DNA from: Actinomadura sp. J1-007
GTDB lineage: Bacteria; Actinomycetota; Actinomycetes; Streptosporangiales; Streptosporangiaceae
Length of the DNA stretch: 64,000 bases
Direction: 5' to 3'
Assembly (NCBI RefSeq): GCF_009793335.1
Contig: NZ_WING01000003.1
Location: 310,001-374,000, forward strand
The notes beneath the pieces were generated by a model. The model did not search any database and had not been told where the DNA came from. It was given only the letters and a program-made list of their open reading frames with translations. Shown one piece after another: positions 55,648 through 62,966 of the stretch (its first letter is position 1; every line of letters starts with the position of its first letter). A program made the position numbers and the translations under genes.

Positions 55648-57594
55648 GTGTTGGACCGAGTGACGAATACCGGTTGGGACGCCGCCCTGGGCAACCACGC
55701 GCTGAACGACGCGGTCCTCCGGATCGCCGCCCAGCAGGAGTCGAAGCCGGCGGGCGGCGCCGCGCTCGACCAGATCCTCATCGCCTCGGGCGGGGCGGGC
55801 GTGCTCACGGCCGCGCTGCTGGTGCTCGGCTGGGGCCACCGCAGCGGGCGCGTCACCCTGCTCGCCCGGCTCGCACGCCTCTCCGAGCGCGGACCCTCGC
55901 GCGGGCTGCCCGGCTGGACCGCGCTCCCGACCGTCGTCGCGCTGCTCTCGCTGCTCACCGCGCTGCTCGGGATGTACTGGGACATCTCGCTGCACATCTC
56001 GCACGGACGCGACGAGGGGCCGCTCGCCAACATCGCGCACTACCCGATCCTGATCGGGCTGTTCGGCATCTTCACCTCCGGCGTCCTCGCCGTGGTGCTC
56101 CCGAAGGGCGAGCGGCCGGGCCGCGCCGCCGTCCGGATCACGCGCGACTGGTACGCGCCGGTGGGCGGGGTGCTGCTGGCGGGCGCCGGGTTCTACGCGC
56201 TGCTCGGCTTCCCGCTCGACGACGTGTGGCACCGGATCTTCGGCCAGGACGTCACGCTGTGGGGACCGACGCACCTGATGCTGATCGGCGGCGCCGGGCT
56301 GTCGCTGGTCGCGATGATGATCCTGGAGCGCGAGGGCCGCCGCGCCGGAAGCGACCTCGCCGCCTCCGCCGCCGCCTCGTCCGGGCCGTCCGGGGCACCC
56401 GGTGAACGACCGGCCGCCGTCGAGCCGCCTCCCGCCTGGGCGCGGTACGTGCGGCGCGGGATGCTCGGCGGCGGGCTGCTGATCGGGCTGTCGGTGTTCC
56501 AGGCCGAGTACGACTTCGGGGTGCCGCAGTTCAGGCTCGTGCACCAGCCGATGCTGATCGCGCTCGCGGCGGGCTGCGCGCTGGTCGCGGCGCGGCTGTG
56601 GACGGGGCGCGGCGGCGCGGTCTTCGCCGTCGCGTTCTACATGGTGGTGCGCGGCGGGGTGTCGGTGCTGGTCGGCCCGGTGATCGGGGAGCTGTGGGCG
56701 GCGGTCCCGCTGTACTTCGCCGAGGCGCTGTGCGTCGAGCTCGCGGCGCTCGCGCTGGCGCGCCGCCCGCTCGCGCTCGGGGCGGTGTCGGGGCTGCTGA
56801 TCGGAACGGCCGGGTTCGGCGCGGAGTTCGCCTGGAGCGATGTGGCGTTCACGCTGCCCTGGACGGGCGACATCGCGGCCGAGGGCATGATCATGGCGGT
56901 CGCGGGAGGGGTCGCGGGCGGGCTGTGCGGGGCGCTGCTCGCCGAGGGGCTGGAGGGCAGGCTGCCGCGCCCGGCCGTGGCCCGCACGGCGTTCGCCGGC
57001 GCGCTCGTCGCGGTCGCCGCCTGCGTCGCCAACGGCCTGATGATCGACGTGCCGCAGCACGCCAGGGCGACCGTGACGCTCACCGGGATCCGGGGCGGCG
57101 AGAACGACCGCACCGCCGACGCCCGTGTCACGTTCTCCCCCGCGAACGCGGTGTCCGACCCGTCGTGGGTGGCGGTCACCGGCTGGCAGGGCGAGGGCCT
57201 GCACGTCGAGCCGATGGTCAGGGAGCGCGAGGGCGTCTACCGCACCAGCGCCCCGATGCCGCTGCACGGCGAGTGGAAGACGCTGATCCGGCTGCATGAC
57301 GGCCGTTCGCTGTCGGGCGTGCCGATCTACCTGCCCGCGGACCCGGCGATCGGCGCGCAGCGGCTCCCGGCCCCGCAGAGCTTCACCCGCGACGTGCAGA
57401 GCGAGCGCCGCATCCTCCAGCGCGAGCTGAAGTCGGACGTGCCGGGCTGGCTGTGGGCGGCGTGCTCGGCGGTCGTGCTGGCGTGCACGCTGATCCTGAT
57501 CGTCGCGCTCGGCTGGGGCGTCGCGCGCGCGTCCAGGCTGCTGCCGGAGGAGGCCGGCCTCCCGTCCTCGCCGCGCGAGAGGGTCGGCACGTGA
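55648..57594 (+). CDS. Large membrane protein with C-terminal FixH/YtkA-like domain
   Basis: 648 residues. About ten to twelve hydrophobic helices occupy residues 30-460; the first block contains MYWDISLHISHGRDEGPLANIAHYPIL and later TLWGPTHLML, with His/Asp/Glu residues that may bind a metal inside the membrane. Residues about 470-590 are an extracytoplasmic domain with GVYRTSAPMPLHGEWKTLIRLHDG, similar to FixH/YtkA-type domains linked to copper and cytochrome oxidase assembly. A final helix ends the protein. The GTG at 55648 follows GGGAG; ATG 55636 is an alternative. It is divergent from the lipoprotein/fenitrothion-type operon. Confidence 0.75.
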   Translation: MLDRVTNTGWDAALGNHALNDAVLRIAAQQESKPAGGAALDQILIASGGAGVLTAALLVLGWGHRSGRVTLLARLARLSERGPSRGLPGWTALPTVVALLSLLTALLGMYWDISLHISHGRDEGPLANIAHYPILIGLFGIFTSGVLAVVLPKGERPGRAAVRITRDWYAPVGGVLLAGAGFYALLGFPLDDVWHRIFGQDVTLWGPTHLMLIGGAGLSLVAMMILEREGRRAGSDLAASAAASSGPSGAPGERPAAVEPPPAWARYVRRGMLGGGLLIGLSVFQAEYDFGVPQFRLVHQPMLIALAAGCALVAARLWTGRGGAVFAVAFYMVVRGGVSVLVGPVIGELWAAVPLYFAEALCVELAALALARRPLALGAVSGLLIGTAGFGAEFAWSDVAFTLPWTGDIAAEGMIMAVAGGVAGGLCGALLAEGLEGRLPRPAVARTAFAGALVAVAACVANGLMIDVPQHARATVTLTGIRGGENDRTADARVTFSPANAVSDPSWVAVTGWQGEGLHVEPMVREREGVYRTSAPMPLHGEWKTLIRLHDGRSLSGVPIYLPADPAIGAQRLPAPQSFTRDVQSERRILQRELKSDVPGWLWAACSAVVLACTLILIVALGWGVARASRLLPEEAGLPSSPRERVGT

Positions 57595-57830
57595 CGGCGG
57601 CGGACGGCGTCCTCGCCACCCATCCGATCATCAGCGCGGTGCCGTTCTTCGTGCCCACGTTCGTCGTCGTCGCGGTGATCGCCGTGGTGATCTGGCGCGA
57701 CCGCCACCGCGACGACGACCCGTCCGAGAACGGCCCTTCCGAGAACGGTCCGGCCGGGGGCGACCAGGCGTCCGGGGAGGGCGAAGACGGCGCGGAGGGC
57801 GCGCAGGCGCGGCGGTCCGGACGGACATGA
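57591..57830 (+). CDS. Small single-pass membrane protein
   Basis: 79 residues. GTG 57591 overlaps the stop of the preceding large membrane protein by four bases (GTGA), so the two are translationally coupled. One hydrophobic helix (FFVPTFVVVAVIAVVIW) precedes a basic RDRHR and a disordered acidic tail with a duplicated SENGP motif. I recognise no family. By position it is a subunit or assembly partner of the large membrane protein. Confidence 0.7.
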   Translation: MTAADGVLATHPIISAVPFFVPTFVVVAVIAVVIWRDRHRDDDPSENGPSENGPAGGDQASGEGEDGAEGAQARRSGRT

Positions 57831-57856
57831 CGGCGGGACGGCTCTAGGCTGCGGGG

Positions 57857-58630
57857 ATGTCCTCCTACCTGTCCGAGCTGTTCTCGCTCGAAGGCCGTGT
57901 CGCGGTGGTGACCGGCGGCAGTTCCGGCATCGGCCGGGCGATCGCCGAGGCGCTCGGCCGCGCGGGCGCGAGCGTCGTGGTGATCGCGCGGCGCGAGCCC
58001 GAGCTGGCCGAGACGGTCGCCGCGCTGGAGTCGTACGGCTGCCGCGCGGCCTCGGTCAGCGCCGACCTCGCCTCCCGGCCGGGTGTCCGGGAGGCCGCAG
58101 AACGGGCCGCGCGGCCGTTCGGCGAGCCCGACATCGTGGTCAACTGCGCCGGGATCAACCTGCGGCCCCCGATGGAGGAGATCGGCGAGGCGGTCTGGGA
58201 CACCACGATGGCCGTCAACCTGGACGCGCCGTTCCTGCTCGGGCAGCGGTTCGGGCCGGGCATGGCCGAGCGCGGCTACGGACGTCTGATCCACGTGGCG
58301 TCGCAGCAGGCGTTCCGGGCGTTCGTCACCAGCGGCGCGTACGGGGTGTCGAAGGCGGGCCTGGTCGCGCTCGCCCGCTCGCAGGCGGAGGCGTGGTCGC
58401 CGCGCGGGGTGACGGCCAACGCGCTCGTGCCCGGCTTCGTCATGACGCCGCTGAACGCGCGGCTGTCGTCGGACCCCGACCGGGTGAGCGCGCTGGCGGC
58501 CCGCACGATGACCGGCCGCAACGGCCGGACGGAGGACTTCGCGGGCGCCGCCGTCTACCTGGCGGGCCCGTCGTCCGCCTACGTCACCGGCCAGGCGGTG
58601 TTCGTGGACGGCGGCTTCTCCGCCCATTGA
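57857..58630 (+). CDS. SDR-family oxidoreductase (gluconate-5-dehydrogenase/FabG-like)
   Basis: 257 residues, standard classical SDR. TGGSSGIG cofactor loop, NCAG strand, catalytic Ser in HVASQQAF, catalytic YGVSK, and the terminal DGGFSAH. It should reduce or oxidise a carbonyl/alcohol with NAD(P)(H). Closest branches by memory are gluconate 5-dehydrogenase and 3-oxoacyl-ACP-reductase-like enzymes. No partner enzyme of a known pathway is adjacent, so the substrate remains open. Confidence 0.9.
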   Translation: MSSYLSELFSLEGRVAVVTGGSSGIGRAIAEALGRAGASVVVIARREPELAETVAALESYGCRAASVSADLASRPGVREAAERAARPFGEPDIVVNCAGINLRPPMEEIGEAVWDTTMAVNLDAPFLLGQRFGPGMAERGYGRLIHVASQQAFRAFVTSGAYGVSKAGLVALARSQAEAWSPRGVTANALVPGFVMTPLNARLSSDPDRVSALAARTMTGRNGRTEDFAGAAVYLAGPSSAYVTGQAVFVDGGFSAH

Positions 58631-58676
58631 CCGCCCGGTCGCGCGGACCCGGGCGCGCGGCGGCGGGCTGGGGCGG

Positions 58677-59123
58677 TCACCGGTCGTCCTTGTGCAGTTC
58701 GGCGGACAGGGCGTCGAGCCAGTCGGCGGTGCCGCGCTCGCGCCAGGCCGGCTCCTCGCGCCCCTCCAGATACGTGCCCTGCTCGGTGAGGACGAGCCGG
58801 GCGCCGTCGTCCGCGCCGAGGAACTCGACGGTGGTCAGCGACACCGTGGCGAGGGCGTCCCCTTCCGACAGGGTGGTGCTGTAGAGGATGCGCTCGTTCT
58901 CGACGATGTCCTGGTAGCGGGACTCGAAGATCAGCGGTGTCCCGTCCTCGCGGTTCACGCGGCCGACCTCCACCCCGCCGACGCGGAAGTCGAACCGGCG
59001 CTCCCCTCCCCCGGTGCCGCACCAGCGGGCCTTGGCGGCCGGATCGGCCCAGGCGGCGAACACCCTCGCCACCGGCGTCCGGTAGAAGCGCTCCAGCGTG
59101 AACGTGGCGTGCGCGACGCTCAT
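58677..59123 (-). CDS. SRPBCC/AHSA1-family protein
   Basis: 148 residues. FTLERFYRTPVARVFAAWADPAAKARW begins an AHSA1 (Bet v1-like) domain, continuing with RFDFRVGG, LIFESRYQDIVENERILYS and LVLTEQGTYLEG. Such domains bind hydrophobic ligands in a cavity and often act as polyketide cyclases or stress-response proteins. It is 15 bp downstream of the LOG-like gene on the same strand, in a small operon with the pterin dehydratase. A fragment of a related domain lies at 60016 on the other strand. Confidence 0.87.
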   Translation of the reverse strand: MSVAHATFTLERFYRTPVARVFAAWADPAAKARWCGTGGGERRFDFRVGGVEVGRVNREDGTPLIFESRYQDIVENERILYSTTLSEGDALATVSLTTVEFLGADDGARLVLTEQGTYLEGREEPAWRERGTADWLDALSAELHKDDR

Positions 59124-59138
59124 GAGGTGGTCCCCCCG

Positions 59139-59618
59139 TCAGGTCCAGAGCCCGGTCATCGCGACGGCCTCGCCCGGATCGCGCGCGTGCAGCACGTCGC
59201 CCGGCGGTCGCCCGTGGGCGTCCAGGACCCGCCACCCGCCGAGCTGGACGACGGGCACGCGCCCGGCGCGCATCGCGAGGGCCAGCTCCGAGAGGGTCCC
59301 CCACGAGCCGCCGACCACGATCACCGCGTCGCCCGCGTTCACGACCAGCGCGTTGCGGGCCTCCCCGAGTCCGGTGGGCAGCGCCACGGTCAGGTCGCCG
59401 TTGGCGTTGACCCGGTCGGCCTCGGGCAGCACGCCGACCACGATCCCGCCGCCCGCCCGCGCGCCCGCCGAGGCCCCGGCCATCACGCCCCCGTGCCCGC
59501 CGCAGACCAGCACCGCGTCCCGTTCGGCGAGCAGCCGCCCGACCTCGTAGGCGTGCGACCACTCCTCCTCGGTGCACTCGCGCGGCCCGCAGACCGCGAC
59601 CTGCTTACGCCGCCCCAT
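59139..59618 (-). CDS. LOG-like Rossmann protein (TIGR00725 type)
   Basis: 159 residues. VAVCGPRECTEEEWSHAYEVGRLLAERDAVLVCGGHGGVMAGASAGA and GSWGTLSELALAM are the nucleotide-binding pattern of the lysine-decarboxylase-like (LOG) superfamily, but the catalytic PGGxGTxxE of true LOG enzymes reads GGSWGTLSE here, so it belongs to the TIGR00725-like relatives of unknown activity. Its first 14 bp overlap the 3' end of the pterin dehydratase gene. Possible roles are nucleotide-sugar or cytokinin-like riboside chemistry. Confidence 0.8.
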   Translation of the reverse strand: MGRRKQVAVCGPRECTEEEWSHAYEVGRLLAERDAVLVCGGHGGVMAGASAGARAGGGIVVGVLPEADRVNANGDLTVALPTGLGEARNALVVNAGDAVIVVGGSWGTLSELALAMRAGRVPVVQLGGWRVLDAHGRPPGDVLHARDPGEAVAMTGLWT

Positions 59619-59904
59619 GCTCGGCCGCCATGGCGTCGATCCGTCCGGCCAGGTCGAAGTCCTTGGCCGTCAGCCCGCCGGCGCTGTGCGTGGACAGGGC
59701 GAACGTCACCGTCCGCCAGCGGATGTCGATGTCGGGATGGTGGTCGGCGTCCTCGGCGGCCCCGGCCACCGCGCCGACCAGCCCGATCCCGGCCATGAAC
59801 GACGGGGCCCGCACGGTCCGGCGGATCTCGCCGCCCTCGCGGGTCCAGCCGTTCAGGCCCGCCAGCCTCGCGGAGACCGCCGCGTCATCCAGCAGTTCGG
59901 CCAC
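59605..59904 (-). CDS. Pterin-4a-carbinolamine dehydratase (PCD/DCoH family)
   Basis: 99 residues, full family length. The catalytic segment reads EDADHHPDIDIRW with the adjacent His pair, and the fold motif GGLTAKDFDLAGRIDAMA is conserved. PCD recycles tetrahydrobiopterin after aromatic hydroxylation and can act as a coactivator. The GTG at 59904 was chosen as the conserved start. It is first of three same-strand genes (PCD, LOG-like, AHSA1). I see no aromatic amino-acid hydroxylase here, so the physiological partner is unknown. Confidence 0.92.
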   Translation of the reverse strand: MAELLDDAAVSARLAGLNGWTREGGEIRRTVRAPSFMAGIGLVGAVAGAAEDADHHPDIDIRWRTVTFALSTHSAGGLTAKDFDLAGRIDAMAAEHGAA

Positions 59905-60015
59905 AGGACCACCCTTCGCGCAGGTCAGGGCGTACGCCCCTCTGCGTTGAACGCTTCCCGCTGGGCCCGCCCGTACACCCGCCGCGCGCCCGCACCACTG
60001 GACAGGTAGGAGACC

Positions 60016-60231
60016 ATGGACGGCATGGCGGTGCCCGCCACCGGCTTCTCCGGGACGGTCGGGGCGGAGGTGCTGGCGTTCGAACCGGGGGGCCGGGGCA
60101 CGCGGCTGTTCCTGACGCACGAGGGCTTCGACCCGGACGACCCCGTCCAGCGGCGGGCGCGGGGCATCATGGGCGGCGGCCGGCGGACGGCCGTCCTGCG
60201 CCCGCTCCAGGCCGTTCTCGACGAGATGTGA
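60016..60231 (+). CDS. Short SRPBCC/AHSA1-domain fragment
   Basis: 71 residues, with TAGGAGACC directly before the ATG. The sequence VGAEVLAFEPGGRGTRLFLTHEGFDPDDP and GRRTAVLRPLQAVLDEM corresponds to the second half of an AHSA1 domain, so this looks like a truncated paralogue of the domain at 58677 rather than a complete fold. Whether it is expressed is unknown. It lies between the PCD operon and the DinB gene on the plus strand, and a remnant of a decayed or recombined gene is the most likely reading. Confidence 0.55.
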   Translation: MDGMAVPATGFSGTVGAEVLAFEPGGRGTRLFLTHEGFDPDDPVQRRARGIMGGGRRTAVLRPLQAVLDEM

Positions 60232-60261
60232 TCCCGGCCGGCGCCGTGGGAGACTGCGGCC

Positions 60262-60852
60262 ATGATCGCGCCGGATGCGAAGTCGGACCTGCACCGCTAC
60301 CTCCAGAACGCCCGCGAGGCCCTGCTGTGGAAGATGGAGGGCCTGCCCGAGTACGACGTGCGCCGCCCGATGACGCCGACCGGCACCAACCTGCTGGGGC
60401 TGGTCAAGCACGTGGCCGGGGTGGAGCTGGGCTACTTCGGCGAGACGTTCGGGCGGCCCTCCGCCGAGCCGCTGCCGCAGCTCGCGGAGGGCGCCGAGCC
60501 GAACGCGGACATGTGGGCCACCGCGGACGAGTCCCGCGAGGACGTCATCGGCCTCTACCGCCGGGCCTGGGCGCACGCGGACGCGACGATCGAGGCGCTG
60601 CCGCTGGAGGCGGCGGGCCGGGTGCCGTGGTGGCCCGCCGAGCGGGCCGAGGTCACGCTGCACCGCGTCCTGGTGCACGTGACCGCCGAGACGCATCGGC
60701 ACGCCGGGCACGCCGACATCGTCCGCGAGCTCGTCGACGGGACCGTGGGCCTGCGGCCGAGCCACGGCAACATGCCGCCCGGCGGCCCGACCTGGTGGGC
60801 GGACTACCTCGAACGGCTGGAGCGCGCGGCGCGCGAGGCCGGCGACCGCTGA
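60262..60852 (+). CDS. DinB-family protein (DUF664)
   Basis: 196 residues. The four-helix DinB bundle has the usual metal-type histidines: KHVAGVE, then TAETHRHAGHAD (H-x3-H). Also FGRPSAEPLPQ and NMPPGGPTWW, frequent in the actinobacterial DUF664 branch, which overlaps with mycothiol-dependent enzymes. It probably binds a divalent metal and may be a mycothiol- or bacillithiol-dependent transferase (family inference). It is convergent with the glycosyltransferase at 60862. A DinB-like domain is also fused to a WYL regulator at 15823. Confidence 0.86.
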   Translation: MIAPDAKSDLHRYLQNAREALLWKMEGLPEYDVRRPMTPTGTNLLGLVKHVAGVELGYFGETFGRPSAEPLPQLAEGAEPNADMWATADESREDVIGLYRRAWAHADATIEALPLEAAGRVPWWPAERAEVTLHRVLVHVTAETHRHAGHADIVRELVDGTVGLRPSHGNMPPGGPTWWADYLERLERAAREAGDR

Positions 60853-60861
60853 GCGACTGGC

Positions 60862-62958
60862 TCACCCCTTCCCGGCCTTGCCGGGGGTGAGGTCGTACAG
60901 GGTGGTGCCGTCCACGGTCCTGGCCGTGAACGTCTGCTGGACCCAGACGCTGATCCGCTGCGCCTCGTCACTCCCGCCGCCGCTCCTTCCGGGGCGGCCG
61001 GGGCCGCCCATGCCGCCGCCGATGAAGTAGTGGATCCGTCCGGCCGCGACGTACGCCTTGAACCGCTCCAGCGTCGGCGCGGGGTCGGTGCCGTTGAACC
61101 CGCCGACGGCCATCACCGGCCTGCCGGTGGCGAGCTGGTAGCCGGACGCGTTGTTGGATCCGACCGCCGCCGCGACCCAGGTGTACGCGTTCGCGCCGGT
61201 CTTGAGGGCGGAGGTGACCGCCGCGCTGGGCTCGGTGCCGTTCAGCAGGCCGCCGGGCCCGCCGCCCCGCGCCCCGTTCGGCGCTCCACCGGGCGCTCCA
61301 CCGGGGCCCTGGCGCGTGCCGGGCCGCGCCGGGCCGCCGGGCCCGAACGCGCCGGACGGTTGCCGCGCCCCGCCCGCCTGTCCCCCGGGCCGCGCGCCCG
61401 GCGGGGCACCTGGTGCGGCACCTGGCCGGGCGCCGCGCGTTCCGCCGGGCGGGCGCGCTCCGCGCGGGCCTCGGCCGCCGGGGCCGAAGCCGCGTCCGGT
61501 GGACGGTCCGGCGGTCACGATGGAGCCGGTGTGCGGGGTCGCGGCGGTCTCCAGCGCGTACGCGGCCGGGCCGAGGAGCACGGCCGCGCACGCCGACGCG
61601 GCGATCGGGACGCCGACCCGGGCGGGCAGCCGATGGCGCAACGGCAGGCAGGCCGCGAGGAGCAGCCCCGCGATCAGGACGGTCGGGGCGAGCCAGGGAT
61701 GCCAGCCGGGCGTACGGCGCAGCAGGACGTACGACCACACGGCGGTGACGGCGACGGCCGCCGCGAGCACGGGGTGGCGGCGGCGTTCCCACAGCACGCC
61801 CGCGCCCATCCCGATCAGTGCGGCGATGGCCGGGGCGAGGGCGACGGTGTAGTACTCGTGGAAGATCCCGCGCATGAGGCTGAACGTCACGCCGGTGACC
61901 AGCAGCCAGCCGCCCCACAGCGCGAACGCCGCGCGGGCGGGGTCGGCGCGGGGCGCGCGGCGCGTCGTCCACAGGCCCGCGGCGAGCAGGATCAGCGCGG
62001 CGGGCAGCAGCCAGGCGATGTGCCCGCCGAGGCCGTCGCCGAACAGGCGGGCCCATCCGGCGTCCTGGTCGAGGTTGCCGAGGCCGCCGGTCTCGTCGCC
62101 GTTGAGGCGCCCGAGGCCGTTGTAGCCGAGGGCGAGTTCCAGGACGCTGTCGTGCTGCGACCCGCCGATGTAGGGGCGCGACCCGGCCGGTACGAGCGCG
62201 ACGACCGCGACCCACCATCCGGCGGAGACCAGCAGCGCGAGCCCGGCGAGGACGAGCTGCCGGACGCGGCGCCGTACGGAGGCGGGCGCGGCGGCGAGGT
62301 AGACCAGCGCGAACACCGGCACGACCAGGAACGCCTGGAGCATCTTGGCCAGGAACCCGAACCCGACGCACGACGCGGCGAACAGCAGCCACCGCGTGCT
62401 CGCGTTCTCCTGCGCCCTGACCATCCCGTACGCCGCGAAGGTGAGCGTCAGCACCAGCAGCGCGTCGGGGTTGTTGAAGCGGAACATCAGCGCGGCGACC
62501 GGTGTGAGCGCGAGCGCAGTACCCGCCAGCAGTGCGGAGCCGGCGGAGAAGCGGCGGCGGACGGTCGCGTAGAGGGCACCGACCGCGGCGACGCCCATCA
62601 GCGCCTGCGGGACGAGGATGCTCCAGGCGTTCACGCCGAAGATCCGGGCGGACAGCGCCATCGGCCACAGCGCCGCCGGTGTCTTGTCCACGGTGATGGA
62701 GTTGGCCGCGTCGGAGGAGCCGAAGAAGAACGCCTTCCAGCTCGTCGCCCCGGCCTGGACGGCGGCGGAGTAGAACGAGTTGGCCCAGCCGGACCCGCCG
62801 AGGTCCCACAGGTACAGGACGGCGGTGGCGAGCAGGAGGGCGGCCAGCGCGGGCCGTTCCCAGGACGGGTTCCGGGCGGTGCGCGGGCGGCGCGTCCGCC
62901 GGGGCCGACGTGGCCGGCGGGGCCGGCGGGGCCGTGCGGGCGTGTCGAGCAACGTCAT
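60862..62958 (-). CDS. ArnT-like family 39 glycosyltransferase with Gly/Pro-rich insertion
   Basis: 698 residues. The N-terminus is an unusual stretch of R-P-R repeats (about residues 8-28). Then come about ten membrane helices with the PMT/ArnT features WANSFYSAAVQAG, TVDKTPAALWP and RFNNPDALLVL. After the helices, residues about 470-560 are a collagen-like Gly/Pro/Ala-rich insertion, followed by a globular tail (VMAVGGFNGTDPAPTLERFKAYVAAG). Such enzymes transfer sugars from a polyprenyl donor to lipids or proteins at the outer leaflet. A tandem paralogue follows 8 bp upstream of its ATG. The acceptor is unknown. Confidence 0.88.
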   Translation of the reverse strand: MTLLDTPARPRRPRRPRRPRRTRRPRTARNPSWERPALAALLLATAVLYLWDLGGSGWANSFYSAAVQAGATSWKAFFFGSSDAANSITVDKTPAALWPMALSARIFGVNAWSILVPQALMGVAAVGALYATVRRRFSAGSALLAGTALALTPVAALMFRFNNPDALLVLTLTFAAYGMVRAQENASTRWLLFAASCVGFGFLAKMLQAFLVVPVFALVYLAAAPASVRRRVRQLVLAGLALLVSAGWWVAVVALVPAGSRPYIGGSQHDSVLELALGYNGLGRLNGDETGGLGNLDQDAGWARLFGDGLGGHIAWLLPAALILLAAGLWTTRRAPRADPARAAFALWGGWLLVTGVTFSLMRGIFHEYYTVALAPAIAALIGMGAGVLWERRRHPVLAAAVAVTAVWSYVLLRRTPGWHPWLAPTVLIAGLLLAACLPLRHRLPARVGVPIAASACAAVLLGPAAYALETAATPHTGSIVTAGPSTGRGFGPGGRGPRGARPPGGTRGARPGAAPGAPPGARPGGQAGGARQPSGAFGPGGPARPGTRQGPGGAPGGAPNGARGGGPGGLLNGTEPSAAVTSALKTGANAYTWVAAAVGSNNASGYQLATGRPVMAVGGFNGTDPAPTLERFKAYVAAGRIHYFIGGGMGGPGRPGRSGGGSDEAQRISVWVQQTFTARTVDGTTLYDLTPGKAGKG

Positions 62959-62966
62959 GCGGGGTC

